DNA of 64,000 nucleotides from Polluticoccus soli (GTDB lineage Bacteria; Bacteroidota; Bacteroidia; Chitinophagales; Chitinophagaceae). Shown in pieces: positions 43,370 to 52,195 of the stretch (position 1 is the stretch's first letter; each line of letters opens with the position of its first letter). The notes under the pieces were generated by a model, which worked only from the letters and a program-made list of their open reading frames with translations, made no database searches and had not been told where the DNA came from. Where the stretch lies: positions 434,001-498,000 of the forward strand of contig NZ_JARJHT010000001.1 in NCBI RefSeq assembly GCF_029269745.1, given 5' to 3'. Made by a program: the position numbers and the translations under genes.

Positions 43370-44446
43370 CTACTGTCCCGAGTATCTCCTCTTTAGTTCG
43401 TCGTACAAAATATCCAGGCCATCATCAGCCGCATCGCTTTGCACGTTGGCAAACAGAATGAACGCCCGATCGATATCTTTATACACATACACCTTTGACA
43501 GGAAGGTACCTGGATTGCCAATGTTGAAGGAAAAAGCGCCATACTTGTTATCGACAGCAGGGAGCCAGCCTACGGTAAACCGCGGCATCCCAAAATGCAG
43601 AAAGTCGAACTCCTGACGGCTAAGCATAGATGACTGCCCCTTCAGTCCTTTCAGCTGCAGCTGTATAAACTTTACATAGCCGGGCAGTGTACAGTTGAGG
43701 TTGCCTGCAGCTTCCAGCCAATCCAACTTATAGTCGTCGGCTTTGGCTTCTGGCACAAGCGCAGCGTTATGACCCCATGTTTGTTTGGTGTCGGTCGCAT
43801 TAGGTCTTCCAAAGCCAAACTCTATGCCCAATGGGTTCCCGAGCTCTTTTATCAATTGCCGGTAAGACTTGCCTGATGTTTTTTCAAGCATCAGGCCTGC
43901 GGCAACGTATCCAAGATTGGAAAAATTAATAGAATCGCCCGCCGTTACCGGGTCGTGCTTGAAAAACCAGCGGGCGAATTGATACCGCTGTTCAGCGGCA
44001 CTCCCGGTAAACTGCCCTTTGACAGGCTGCGCATAAGTATACGTATACATGAATAGCCGTGTCCTGAAGGTGAGCAGGTTCAATAACGTCAGATTGTGGT
44101 ATTCTTTCTTGCTGCCCTGTTTTAACTCGGGGAACAGATCAAAGAACTTCGTTTCCCAACTTATCTTACCTCGCTTTACTAACAGCGCAGCTATAAAGCC
44201 AGTAATAGCTTTTGTATTAGAACCCAGCCTAAACCGGTCGTTGGGCGTAGCCACCAGCGACGAATGTATCTTCCGGACACCCAGCACCTTCATTTCATAA
44301 ATAGAATCGGCGGAAACAACTGCATAAGCAATCTCTGGAATATTGTATTGCTTCCCGATACTGTCAGCAAAACGAAAAGTAGGTTGCGCATGTAGAGTGT
44401 AAATAGATAGTAATAGGGCGAGAGTTACAGCGAATTTAAGCTTCAT
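43370..44446 (-). CDS. Serine hydrolase of the beta-lactamase/PBP4 fold with degenerate motifs
   Basis: 358 residues with a signal peptide (ends LHAQ). The SxxK motif is present (S76-N-T-K79). The second motif should be Tyr-x-Asn but here is F175-S176-N177, so the usual catalytic tyrosine is a phenylalanine. The common LLTHTSG segment reads LLTFRTR, and the last His/Lys-Thr-Gly-type motif reads GNPGTF. The fold is intact but class C beta-lactamase or carboxypeptidase activity is doubtful; a weak esterase or a binding role is more likely. Next gene on the strand is the flavin reductase, 100 bases upstream. Confidence 0.85.
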   Translation of the reverse strand: MKLKFAVTLALLLSIYTLHAQPTFRFADSIGKQYNIPEIAYAVVSADSIYEMKVLGVRKIHSSLVATPNDRFRLGSNTKAITGFIAALLVKRGKISWETKFFDLFPELKQGSKKEYHNLTLLNLLTFRTRLFMYTYTYAQPVKGQFTGSAAEQRYQFARWFFKHDPVTAGDSINFSNLGYVAAGLMLEKTSGKSYRQLIKELGNPLGIEFGFGRPNATDTKQTWGHNAALVPEAKADDYKLDWLEAAGNLNCTLPGYVKFIQLQLKGLKGQSSMLSRQEFDFLHFGMPRFTVGWLPAVDNKYGAFSFNIGNPGTFLSKVYVYKDIDRAFILFANVQSDAADDGLDILYDELKRRYSGQ

Positions 44447-44546
44447 TGGCAGGAGTTATTAAGGATATTTAACTCCTGTCAAAATAAGCCTTTTAAGTAT
44501 ATCTGTTATGGAAGTTTTATCATAAGCGCCACAACGGCGCTGGATA

Positions 44547-45212
44547 CTACTTCTCAAACACAACAGCGTCGGGGCTGGCACCATGTCCCTCCAGTATTTC
44601 CCTGATGGCTGCGATCATTGGGTCCGGCCCGCAAACGTAAAAATGCTTTGAGAAATCGTCCACCCGTTTTTCGAGGAATGTGGAATCAATGCGTTCGTGC
44701 AAGTGATTAGCATCATTTCCATCGGTCACTGTATAGATCGCGTTGTCGCCTAACATCTCGTGCAGCTCATGTGCGTATATGATATCCTGGTCGGTTTTGT
44801 TGGAAAAGAACAGTTTATTGCCGGCTATTTTATTATCAACATGCAGCCTCCTTAGTATAGCAATGAACGGCGTGATACCAGCGCCACCGGCTATAAAATA
44901 GCCTTCACCCTTATACTCAATAGCGCCCCAGGCGTCACGGATGATCAGCTCATCGCCTATTTCGAGATGGCGCACCTGGTTGGTAACACCGTCGTGATCG
45001 GTATAACACTTGATAGTGAATTCGAGGTAAGGATCTTCATTCAGGCAAGTAAAAGTGAAAGGACGTTTCTCCTTCTCCCAACCCGGCTTGTTGACAGATA
45101 CTTCTGTAGCCTGTCCCGGTACGAAATTGTAGCCTTCAGGCTTTTTTATCCGAATGCATCGCACGTTGTGTGTCACTTCTGTCAACGCTATAATGGGTAC
45201 TATAAACTTCAT
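44547..45212 (-). CDS. FAD/NAD(P)-binding oxidoreductase (ferredoxin-NADP reductase type)
   Basis: 221 residues, the two-domain flavin reductase fold. FAD-binding RPFTFT near residue 50, the nucleotide-binding GGAGITPFIAIL near 110, and CGPDPM near 195 are all present. No ferredoxin or heme domain is attached, so it must pass electrons to a separate partner. It starts 10 bases after the end of folE, so it is cotranscribed with it; the partnership is interesting because a reductase could keep a reduced pterin pool, but no evidence in the sequence proves this. Confidence 0.9.
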   Translation of the reverse strand: MKFIVPIIALTEVTHNVRCIRIKKPEGYNFVPGQATEVSVNKPGWEKEKRPFTFTCLNEDPYLEFTIKCYTDHDGVTNQVRHLEIGDELIIRDAWGAIEYKGEGYFIAGGAGITPFIAILRRLHVDNKIAGNKLFFSNKTDQDIIYAHELHEMLGDNAIYTVTDGNDANHLHERIDSTFLEKRVDDFSKHFYVCGPDPMIAAIREILEGHGASPDAVVFEK

Positions 45213-45222
45213 GATTAGTTGC

Positions 45223-45867
45223 TTAAACCGATAATAATGACATAAACTCCTTACGTATTTCTACCTCCAGGAATCTACCATGAAAGCTACTCGTGATCGT
45301 AGTGCTGCCGGTATCTCTCACTCCACGTGAAGCTACACACAAATGTTCTGCATCCATGACAACAGCTACGTCGTCTATACCCATTACTTTTTTCAGATAC
45401 TCAGCAATTTGAATGGTCAGCCTTTCCTGCACCTGTGGCCGCTTTGCAAAGTAGTGCACTATCCTGTTCAGTTTCGACAAACCAATAACCTCACCTTTCG
45501 ACATATAGGCCACATGAACTTTACCAATGATTGGAACGAAATGATGCTCACAATAAGAATAAACAGGGATATTGCGCTCTATCAACATCTCATCATAACT
45601 AAAGTCATTCTTAAACAGCGTGATCGCCGGAGCATTCGCTGGATCCAACCCGCTGAACACTTCCTTCACATACATCTTAGCTACACGGCGAGGCGTATCC
45701 TTCAGGCTTTCATCTGTCACATCCAGCCCGAGAGCCATCATTATATCCCTGAATTTTTCCTCTATAAGCTGTAGCTTTTGCGATTCTGTCAGCGTTGAGT
45801 TTCTCACCTCAGCTATAAGCTCGCTTTGCAAACCACCTTGCCCGTTCTTTTTTTCTAATACATTCAT
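45223..45867 (-). CDS. folE: GTP cyclohydrolase I
   Basis: First step of folate and pterin synthesis: converts GTP to 7,8-dihydroneopterin triphosphate. The zinc site is C106, H109 (in YCEHHFVP) and C177 (in EHLCVASRG). The 214-residue length is normal. It opens a two-gene operon with the flavin reductase. No other folate genes (folB, folK, folP) lie in the window. An upstream TTTG box may be the -33 element, but the -7 box is poor. Confidence 0.96.
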   Translation of the reverse strand: MNVLEKKNGQGGLQSELIAEVRNSTLTESQKLQLIEEKFRDIMMALGLDVTDESLKDTPRRVAKMYVKEVFSGLDPANAPAITLFKNDFSYDEMLIERNIPVYSYCEHHFVPIIGKVHVAYMSKGEVIGLSKLNRIVHYFAKRPQVQERLTIQIAEYLKKVMGIDDVAVVMDAEHLCVASRGVRDTGSTTITSSFHGRFLEVEIRKEFMSLLSV

Positions 45868-45944
45868 TTTTGGTCCTGCTTTAAGTATTAGAGTAAAAAG
45901 AGCCGATCAGGTTACAAAGTTTTCCTACCAGACTACATGCACCC

Positions 45945-46196
45945 TTAATCTTCGTCTCCCGGCTCAAGTTCTGACAACCTGCCGACCTCGTTTTCATAAT
46001 CTGAGCCCACGTTTCGCTCCCGGCCCTGTTTGTACGATTCGCCGGCAAGATAGGATGAACCCTGTCCGAAATTAGAACCGCCCTGGGTTGTCGTTCCCGG
46101 ATGAAAAGTTGCCCTGCCTGAGCTGCCATCGGCAGGATGTTCAGGATCTGTCAATGGATTGGACCCGCCTTTGCGTTTGTTCTGCTCATTTTTCAT
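45945..46196 (-). CDS. Small disordered protein of unknown function
   Basis: 83 residues from the ATG at 46196 (MKNEQNKRKGGSNPLTD), chosen over an upstream in-frame ATG because it starts the charged composition seen in the similar gene at 49208. Gly/Ser/Asn-rich, with acidic end (LSELEPGDED). No signal or membrane segment. Composition suggests a hydrophilin-like or stress-associated protein, but the family is not recognised. Confidence 0.5.
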   Translation of the reverse strand: MKNEQNKRKGGSNPLTDPEHPADGSSGRATFHPGTTTQGGSNFGQGSSYLAGESYKQGRERNVGSDYENEVGRLSELEPGDED

Positions 46197-46368
46197 TACG
46201 GCATGTTTAGATATCAAAGCAGCAAGACTATGCCAGTACACAGCCTTGCCAGCTCTACAAACAGAACATGTTGATCAATAAGCCGCTATCGTTTTCCACT
46301 CAATAGTTTAGGCTGGCGCGGATTTATTGCCTAACACTATTGATTAAATTGCTTCAAATATTATTATC

Positions 46369-46659
46369 ATGACAAAGCTTGCCTGCAAGGTCAACATTTC
46401 TTCTGGTGCCATTGAGGTGTCGTGGGAAGTGCATCCCCTTTATGTTACTACCGATATGACCAGCGGGTTCCTTATTAAGAATATTTCCGGCTATATTTTT
46501 CCAGCAGACTATTTCGGTCACATCCTGCAACTCGCAGAAACTGCAGACGGATTTGAATATAGAGAAGCCGGTTTACAGACAGGCTCAGTGGACAGCGACA
46601 GTATGGTTGTACTTGAGGCTATAAAAGAAATCACCATAACAGCTAATATAGACCAATAA
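46369..46659 (+). CDS. Small protein of unknown function
   Basis: 96 residues, mostly strand-like (LACKVNISSGAIEVSWEV, ending EAIKEITITANIDQ). Soluble, one cysteine near the start. It is followed after 114 bases by another small gene on the same strand. No family recognised. Confidence 0.55.
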   Translation: MTKLACKVNISSGAIEVSWEVHPLYVTTDMTSGFLIKNISGYIFPADYFGHILQLAETADGFEYREAGLQTGSVDSDSMVVLEAIKEITITANIDQ

Positions 46660-46773
46660 CAAATTACTAATACGTCTGGAGCGTGCAGCCATCAACAAAC
46701 CATCCTTGCTATGATTTTTCGCAGCTGTTTTCTAAATTAGTGGCGCGACCAAGATCACTAGAACTATGAATGA

Positions 46774-46962
46774 ATGCTTGAAAAGCTTACCGGTCAACAG
46801 GTTTACGAAGCGGTACAATCATACCCGGGTGGGGAAGTTGAAATAGCTGCGCTCGTCAATTTACTTCAAACAACACAGGAGCTATTATCATCACACCTTC
46901 GGGTGTTGGAACTTTTTGGCAGGATCGAGATCACGGGTAACACCATCCGGGCAATCACTTAA
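46774..46962 (+). CDS. Very small winged-helix-like protein
   Basis: 62 residues. VEIAALVNLLQTTQELLSSH, then LRVLELFGRIEITGNTIRAI, reads as a helix-turn-helix followed by a wing and resembles the small protein at 33482-33730. Other ATGs just upstream are out of frame or hit a stop. It precedes the sensor gene at 47083 on the same strand, separated by 120 bases. It could be a DNA-binding regulator, but this is inference. Confidence 0.55.
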   Translation: MLEKLTGQQVYEAVQSYPGGEVEIAALVNLLQTTQELLSSHLRVLELFGRIEITGNTIRAIT

Positions 46963-47082
46963 CAACAACAAATTATTGTTTTAAGAATAATTAAAACATA
47001 ATTAAATCAATTCCGTGCCTGAAGGCCGGAAGATATTTGCAGCCCATTTTTACTTAAATTAGACATACGAGAATTGCAACCT

Positions 47083-49167
47083 ATGAAAACTATTGCGGTT
47101 ATTGAAGATGATAATGACGCGTGGTTATTATTGAAAAACCTGCTCATAAAGGCTGGATATGAATCAAAGCAACTAATTCGATTCGCTTCCATTGCTGACA
47201 TTCGTCCGCAACAAACCACTCCAGAAGTAGTACTTACAGACCTTGGACTTCCAGACTCGAAAGGTTTGGCCACATTCAAAAAGGTATGTAGCCTTTTTCC
47301 TGATTCACCGATAATTGTAATAACTGGGGATGGAGATGCGGACTTAGCGATAGACCTGATCAGAGAAGGTGCACAGGATTACCTGGTAAAAGGTGAGATA
47401 GACCATCGATTACTCAGCAAATCAATACAACATTCAATCGAGCGCAAACGCATTACCTCCGACTACAAAAGAATCTTTTTCGACAGTCCTACACCCAAGT
47501 ATATTCTCGATGCCGAAACACTTAATATACTAGCAGTCAACAAAGCGGTTATTGAAAAATATGGATATTCGGAAGCTGAGTTGCTGCACATGCATGGTAA
47601 TGATCTGCGTCCGGCGGAAGAAATACAACGTTTTAGACAAAAGGCGCAAACATTAAATACTGAGCGCTATGATGGGGGAATATGGTGGCACTTAAAGAAA
47701 GACGGAACCGTCTTTGCCGTCCATATTTATGTGCACACCACAGAATTTGATGGCCGACGCGCGTTCATGGTTGTAGCCATAGACATTGATAAACAGTTAA
47801 AGGCAGAACAAGCACTGGAAGAAAAGGCATTGGAGAACGAACAGATACTGGAAAGTATGACCGATGCATTCTTTAAGGTTGATGAAAACCATTGCTTTAC
47901 GTACGTCAACCAGGAGTTTGAGAAAATACTGCAGAAGAAACGTGGTGAGATATTGGGACAAAACATCTGGGAAGTGTTTCCCGAAGCAATGCGTCTCAAG
48001 TTCTACGAAGGTTATCAACGAGCTTTGCAGACAAGAGAAAATACTTACTTCGAAGAAAAATTGCCTGGTTATGGCTTATGGCTTTCGGTGAAAGCCTATC
48101 CTTTCGACAAAGGAATGGCGGTCTATTTCATCGATATTACAGAACAAAAGCTTGCCCAGGAAAAGTTAGCGCGCGACGAACAGAACCTACGTGCTATTAT
48201 CAATAACACCAGCGATATAATTTGGTCGGTAGACCGCCAAAACAATATAATATCCGCAAACGATGCTTTCTGGACCTACTTGTACGCTCTGACCGGCAAA
48301 AAACAAGGTGAAATAACGGAAGCCGATTTCAACAACGAAGTATTTGCTGCCTGGACACAATTCTTCGACCGGGCTTTTAGGGGTGAGACATTTAAAACAA
48401 TATGGACCAGCGTCATTGGAAATGAAGAATACACCTCTGAAACCAGCTTCAACCCGATACGCAACGAACAAGGAGACATTACTGGCGCCAGCTGTTTCTC
48501 GAGGGATATTACGCAGGAACGTAAACTGCAACAAAAGATACTAACTGACGATGCAAACCTGAAAGCGATGATCGACAATACGGACGATCTCATCTGGTCC
48601 GTCGACACCGACTTCAACCTCATATCAGCAAACAAAGCATTTTTAACGGTAATAGAAACCTGGATAGATCGGTCGCTGAAAGTGGGCGATAATATCTTTG
48701 ACCCAAAAATGAACGATGCCCTAACTGAAAAATGGAAAGGGCTATATAGCAAGGCGCTAAATGGCGAACAGTTTCTCATGGAGCAGGAGGCAAACGACAA
48801 TGGCTCCACGCTGTTCACCGAAACCCGTTTTAATCCTATACGGGATACTAATGGCAAAATAATAGGTGTTAGCTGTTTTTCTCATGATGTAACGCCCCTA
48901 CGCACATATCTCCAGAAAACAGAAGAACAAAACAAACAACTAAGGGAAATAGCCTGGATACAATCGCATAAGGTAAGAAATCATGTCGCTTCAATACTCG
49001 GTCTTATACAGGTTATCGATCTCCATAAGGCTGACGACGAAACAAGCCACTACGCACTTAGGGGCATTAAGCAATCGTCGGAAGAATTGGATGTGATCAT
49101 ACGCGAGATAAATGAGAAAACACAGCAACTGGATCAAAACGAAAAATCATCTTATGAACGGCTGTAA
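47083..49167 (+). CDS. Response receiver and multi-PAS sensor protein with a lone dimerisation domain
   Basis: 694 residues from the ATG at 47083. An N-terminal receiver domain carries the phospho-acceptor D53 (LTDLGLPDS) and K103 (YLVKG). Four PAS domains follow (about 131-240, 260-370, 380-490, 505-620). The C-terminus has a histidine-kinase dimerisation helix pair (AWIQSHKVRNHVASILGL, the histidine in SHKVR) but ends there: there is no HATPase domain. So it cannot phosphorylate itself; it may be a relay or scaffold partner of a separate kinase. An upstream TTG (47074) is a less likely start. The frame ends at a stop codon next to a strong hairpin. Confidence 0.88.
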   Translation: MKTIAVIEDDNDAWLLLKNLLIKAGYESKQLIRFASIADIRPQQTTPEVVLTDLGLPDSKGLATFKKVCSLFPDSPIIVITGDGDADLAIDLIREGAQDYLVKGEIDHRLLSKSIQHSIERKRITSDYKRIFFDSPTPKYILDAETLNILAVNKAVIEKYGYSEAELLHMHGNDLRPAEEIQRFRQKAQTLNTERYDGGIWWHLKKDGTVFAVHIYVHTTEFDGRRAFMVVAIDIDKQLKAEQALEEKALENEQILESMTDAFFKVDENHCFTYVNQEFEKILQKKRGEILGQNIWEVFPEAMRLKFYEGYQRALQTRENTYFEEKLPGYGLWLSVKAYPFDKGMAVYFIDITEQKLAQEKLARDEQNLRAIINNTSDIIWSVDRQNNIISANDAFWTYLYALTGKKQGEITEADFNNEVFAAWTQFFDRAFRGETFKTIWTSVIGNEEYTSETSFNPIRNEQGDITGASCFSRDITQERKLQQKILTDDANLKAMIDNTDDLIWSVDTDFNLISANKAFLTVIETWIDRSLKVGDNIFDPKMNDALTEKWKGLYSKALNGEQFLMEQEANDNGSTLFTETRFNPIRDTNGKIIGVSCFSHDVTPLRTYLQKTEEQNKQLREIAWIQSHKVRNHVASILGLIQVIDLHKADDETSHYALRGIKQSSEELDVIIREINEKTQQLDQNEKSSYERL

Positions 49168-49215
49168 CGATCTAATAAAAATTGCCGCCTGAAGGCGGCA
49201 ATTTTTATTAGATCG
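49168..49215. terminator. Long bidirectional hairpin terminator with an overlapping stop codon
   Basis: A stem of about 23 bp between 49168-49190 and 49193-49215 (core TTGCCGCCT / AGGCGGCAA). The minus-strand stop codon at 49208-49210 lies inside the arm, and the plus-strand stop ends at 49167. T tracts occur on both sides. Confidence 0.85.
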
Positions 49216-49618
49216 TATCCTTAGTATCATCATCCTTGTGCTCCTCCCGGTTGAGACCTCCTGCATCGTATTCATCCGAACCAGACGTACGAGGACCAGT
49301 CGCTGGTTGTCCTGAGTTGTAACCTGTGCCGCCGGCAGCTGTTGAAGTTGGCTTGGTGTAGGAAACATTAGTTCCCGTATTGCTAAACCTGTCTTCTATA
49401 CGATGTGAGCGCACACGGTCTGTGGCGCTGCCGATTATAGAATTTATCGCATCCGCACTCACTTTCTTCTTCTGATGCTTTCCTTCCCGCTTTTTATCAG
49501 TCTCTTCTATCTCAGATTCTGTTTTTTGCGGTGGCGTCTTAGCCGCATCTTCCCTACCCGGTGTCTGTTTGTTGAGATCACCCTGGCTTTGTTCCGGCGA
49601 TTTTTGATTGTCTTCCAT
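49208..49618 (-). CDS. Disordered acidic/basic protein of unknown function
   Basis: 136 residues, hydrophilic throughout. The first half is lysine/glutamate-rich (KTESEIEETDKKREGKHQKK), and the second is glycine/threonine-rich and ends acidic (EHKDDDTKDTI). No signal or membrane helix. Composition recalls the proteins at 37854, 38324 and 45945, so these may form one class. Its stop lies inside the bidirectional hairpin. Confidence 0.55.
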   Translation of the reverse strand: MEDNQKSPEQSQGDLNKQTPGREDAAKTPPQKTESEIEETDKKREGKHQKKKVSADAINSIIGSATDRVRSHRIEDRFSNTGTNVSYTKPTSTAAGGTGYNSGQPATGPRTSGSDEYDAGGLNREEHKDDDTKDTI

Positions 49619-49678
49619 GGCTCTGCTTTTTAGTTTTAGGCTAAAATTCTATGCCATAACACCTTGATCCCGCAAGTT

Positions 49679-52084
49679 TTAAGACGATCTTTTACCCAAT
49701 CCAAAATCTACCCGATAATAGAACAGGGGCAGGAAACCTAACTGGTAAGTTTTAAGAAATGGATATTTGCCCTGCGCTGCAAGATCATGACTATATGTTA
49801 AAGAAAGTATATTCTTTGTGCCAAAGACATTCACCAGATCTATCGCCAGTTCGTGCGTCAGTTTTTGGCCATTTATGCGCACACCAAGCTTCGCATCTGC
49901 TCTGAAATAATCGGGGAATTGCAATGTGTTCCTTAGAGAATCAATCACAACAAAATCACCTAAGGCTTTTGAAGCCGCAATGTTTGGAGGAGAATATAAT
50001 CTACCTCCTGTCCATGTGATCTTACCGCCAGCAAGCAGCGTGCTATTCTTACCCAATTTGCGCTCATAACCTCCCAGCAGATTGGTTGCAAAGCCACCAT
50101 TATAATCTGTATTACGGTATATTCCATCATTGCCTTTAGCCTTTGAATCAAACAGTGAGCCGGTGAACATGAAATAGTACCCGTGGTTGAATACTTTTTC
50201 AAGCGTGAGTTCCAAGCCGTAGTTATAGCCAGTTCCTTTGTTAACAAGTGTATCAGGAAACAGCCTTCCGAAAGATGCCCCTTGGTTTAGGGCAGAGAAA
50301 GAAGATCCGACTCGTGTCTCTATAGGTACGTTAAACAGGTACTGGTAGTAGGTTTCAGTGCGAACGCGGAGCACATCAGAGAATATGTGCTCGTACCCCC
50401 CCACCAGGTGATGACTGCGGGTAAACCCAATATTGTAGTTATGCATTTGCCCCGGTCCGTTGATAGGCAAGTTGGCAAAGTACTGGTACAATTGCTGCAT
50501 CTGGCTATGCAAACCATAGCCAACACTCACGATGTCAGACCTGCCTGCCCGATAACGTATGGCCGCGCGCGGCTCTATGGCGCCCGTCTGGTTGTGGGTG
50601 AGGTACTGGCCATGCAGCCCTGCCGTTAACGTCAAAGCCTCGGTAGGACGGTATTTGTACTGTATATAAGGTTGTACCAGGTCGGTGCTACCTACAAAAT
50701 CGAGGCGGTATTGCCATACTTGTAGCGTGGGCGGGTACTGCCTGCTCGAGTCTATATAATTCACCCGGTAGAGATTATTAACGATACCGGCCTTTAATGT
50801 CTGGCGGGCAGTCAGCTTTTTGTTCAGGTACCAGTGTGCAACTGTGCTGTTAGTGATGGATTGATAACCCAGAATTGGCTTCATCGAATCGACCACAAAT
50901 TCCGGGCTGCGGAACACTTTGATGTGCTCGGCACCGATGTCGCTACCCGTTTGAGCCACAACCAATTTTGTATAAGCAGACGGATTAATGATATAGCTAA
51001 ACGATGCACCAGCCACACCCGTATTGGAATAAAAATATTGATCACGGTCAGACTCACCATATATTTCTTCCGCCGGCTCAGTCAGGTTGCTAACGATGAG
51101 ATCGACCTTACTAAGTCCACCAATGCCAAAAAGCGACAGATTTGCCTTCTTTCCCAACGGGAAATTTAGCTTTATTGCTGCATCCTGGTAGTTTGGCACG
51201 GAGTTGGTACCTATCTTAATATTGAGGCCCTCAAATAGTTTGAGGGTAGAATAACGATAAGTGAATAGATACGATGATCCTGATGTTTTTGATATTGGCC
51301 CTTCTGCTGCAAGCTCTGTTCCCAGGAAACCAAACTGACCTGTAAACTCGTGGCGGTCTTTGTTACCGTTCCGCATCTTCAGATCAAATACGCCTGCTAT
51401 TGAGTTACCATACTCTGCCGGGAACGCCCCGGTAAAGAAATCACTATTGGAAAGCGTTTTATTGTTGAGGAGGCTCACAGGCCCACCTGTAGTACCAGGT
51501 ACCGCAAAGTGGTTGGGATTGGGTATATCCACCTCTTCCAGCCGCCAAAGTAACCCTTGCGGAGAGTTTCCCCGAATGATGATATCATTCCTTGAATCGT
51601 CCGCACCGAGGACGCCGGCAAAATTAGAGGCCATGCGAGCTGGATCGGCGCGGCTACCGGCATATCGTTCCGTTTCCTGTACATCAAACGTTTTGGCGCT
51701 TAGAATGGCCATTTCGTTGACGTGTTCTTTTTTGGCGGTCACCACAACCTCACTCATCCTTCGCGACGACTCCTCAAGCTCAACATTCAACACCACCTCT
51801 TTACCCGATGTCACCAGCACATTCGGTATGGTCAGCGATCCGTAACTAATATAATTTAGTATCACTGTATGCTTGCCCACCGGAACGTTTGCAATAACGT
51901 ATTCGCCGTCATCGTTGGTTACGCCACCGATATGGGGTTGAACATCTGTTACAGACACCGCTACACCAACCAACGGTATTTTCGTTTCCTTATCTACCAC
52001 TGTACCTTTTATGACTTGGGTATGTTGGGCAAGACCAATAAAGCTTAGGACACTAAATAAAACCGACAATACAGCTTGACGCAT
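49679..52084 (-). CDS. TonB-dependent outer-membrane receptor with carboxypeptidase-regulatory-like domain
   Basis: 801 residues with a signal peptide (starts MRQAVLSVLFSVLSF). A CarboxypepD_reg-like domain (about 22-110; IKGTVVDKETKIPLVGVAV) precedes a plug with IIRGNSPQGLLWRLEEVDIPN, a variant of the usual LLDGV motif, and a barrel ending in FYYRVDFGLGKR. That IIRGNSPQGLLWRLE plug variant marks a subgroup common in Bacteroidota. No SusD-like partner adjoins it. Ligand unknown. Next gene on the strand is about 110 bases upstream (dienelactone hydrolase). Confidence 0.93.
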   Translation of the reverse strand: MRQAVLSVLFSVLSFIGLAQHTQVIKGTVVDKETKIPLVGVAVSVTDVQPHIGGVTNDDGEYVIANVPVGKHTVILNYISYGSLTIPNVLVTSGKEVVLNVELEESSRRMSEVVVTAKKEHVNEMAILSAKTFDVQETERYAGSRADPARMASNFAGVLGADDSRNDIIIRGNSPQGLLWRLEEVDIPNPNHFAVPGTTGGPVSLLNNKTLSNSDFFTGAFPAEYGNSIAGVFDLKMRNGNKDRHEFTGQFGFLGTELAAEGPISKTSGSSYLFTYRYSTLKLFEGLNIKIGTNSVPNYQDAAIKLNFPLGKKANLSLFGIGGLSKVDLIVSNLTEPAEEIYGESDRDQYFYSNTGVAGASFSYIINPSAYTKLVVAQTGSDIGAEHIKVFRSPEFVVDSMKPILGYQSITNSTVAHWYLNKKLTARQTLKAGIVNNLYRVNYIDSSRQYPPTLQVWQYRLDFVGSTDLVQPYIQYKYRPTEALTLTAGLHGQYLTHNQTGAIEPRAAIRYRAGRSDIVSVGYGLHSQMQQLYQYFANLPINGPGQMHNYNIGFTRSHHLVGGYEHIFSDVLRVRTETYYQYLFNVPIETRVGSSFSALNQGASFGRLFPDTLVNKGTGYNYGLELTLEKVFNHGYYFMFTGSLFDSKAKGNDGIYRNTDYNGGFATNLLGGYERKLGKNSTLLAGGKITWTGGRLYSPPNIAASKALGDFVVIDSLRNTLQFPDYFRADAKLGVRINGQKLTHELAIDLVNVFGTKNILSLTYSHDLAAQGKYPFLKTYQLGFLPLFYYRVDFGLGKRSS

Positions 52085-52146
52085 GCGTTAAATATTTAGC
52101 ATCTAAACTAGTATTTTCGGCTGCATACCGCAAAGTATAAAACAAG

Positions 52147-52173
52147 AAAACCCGCTATTGGCGGGCTTTTCTT
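52147..52173 (-). terminator. Terminator of the dienelactone hydrolase gene
   Basis: CCCGC / GCGGG with A/T-rich flanks that extend the stem; the minus strand continues as TTTTCTT. Confidence 0.65.
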
Positions 52174-52195
52174 TAGTATCTTCTGCAATTTGCAG

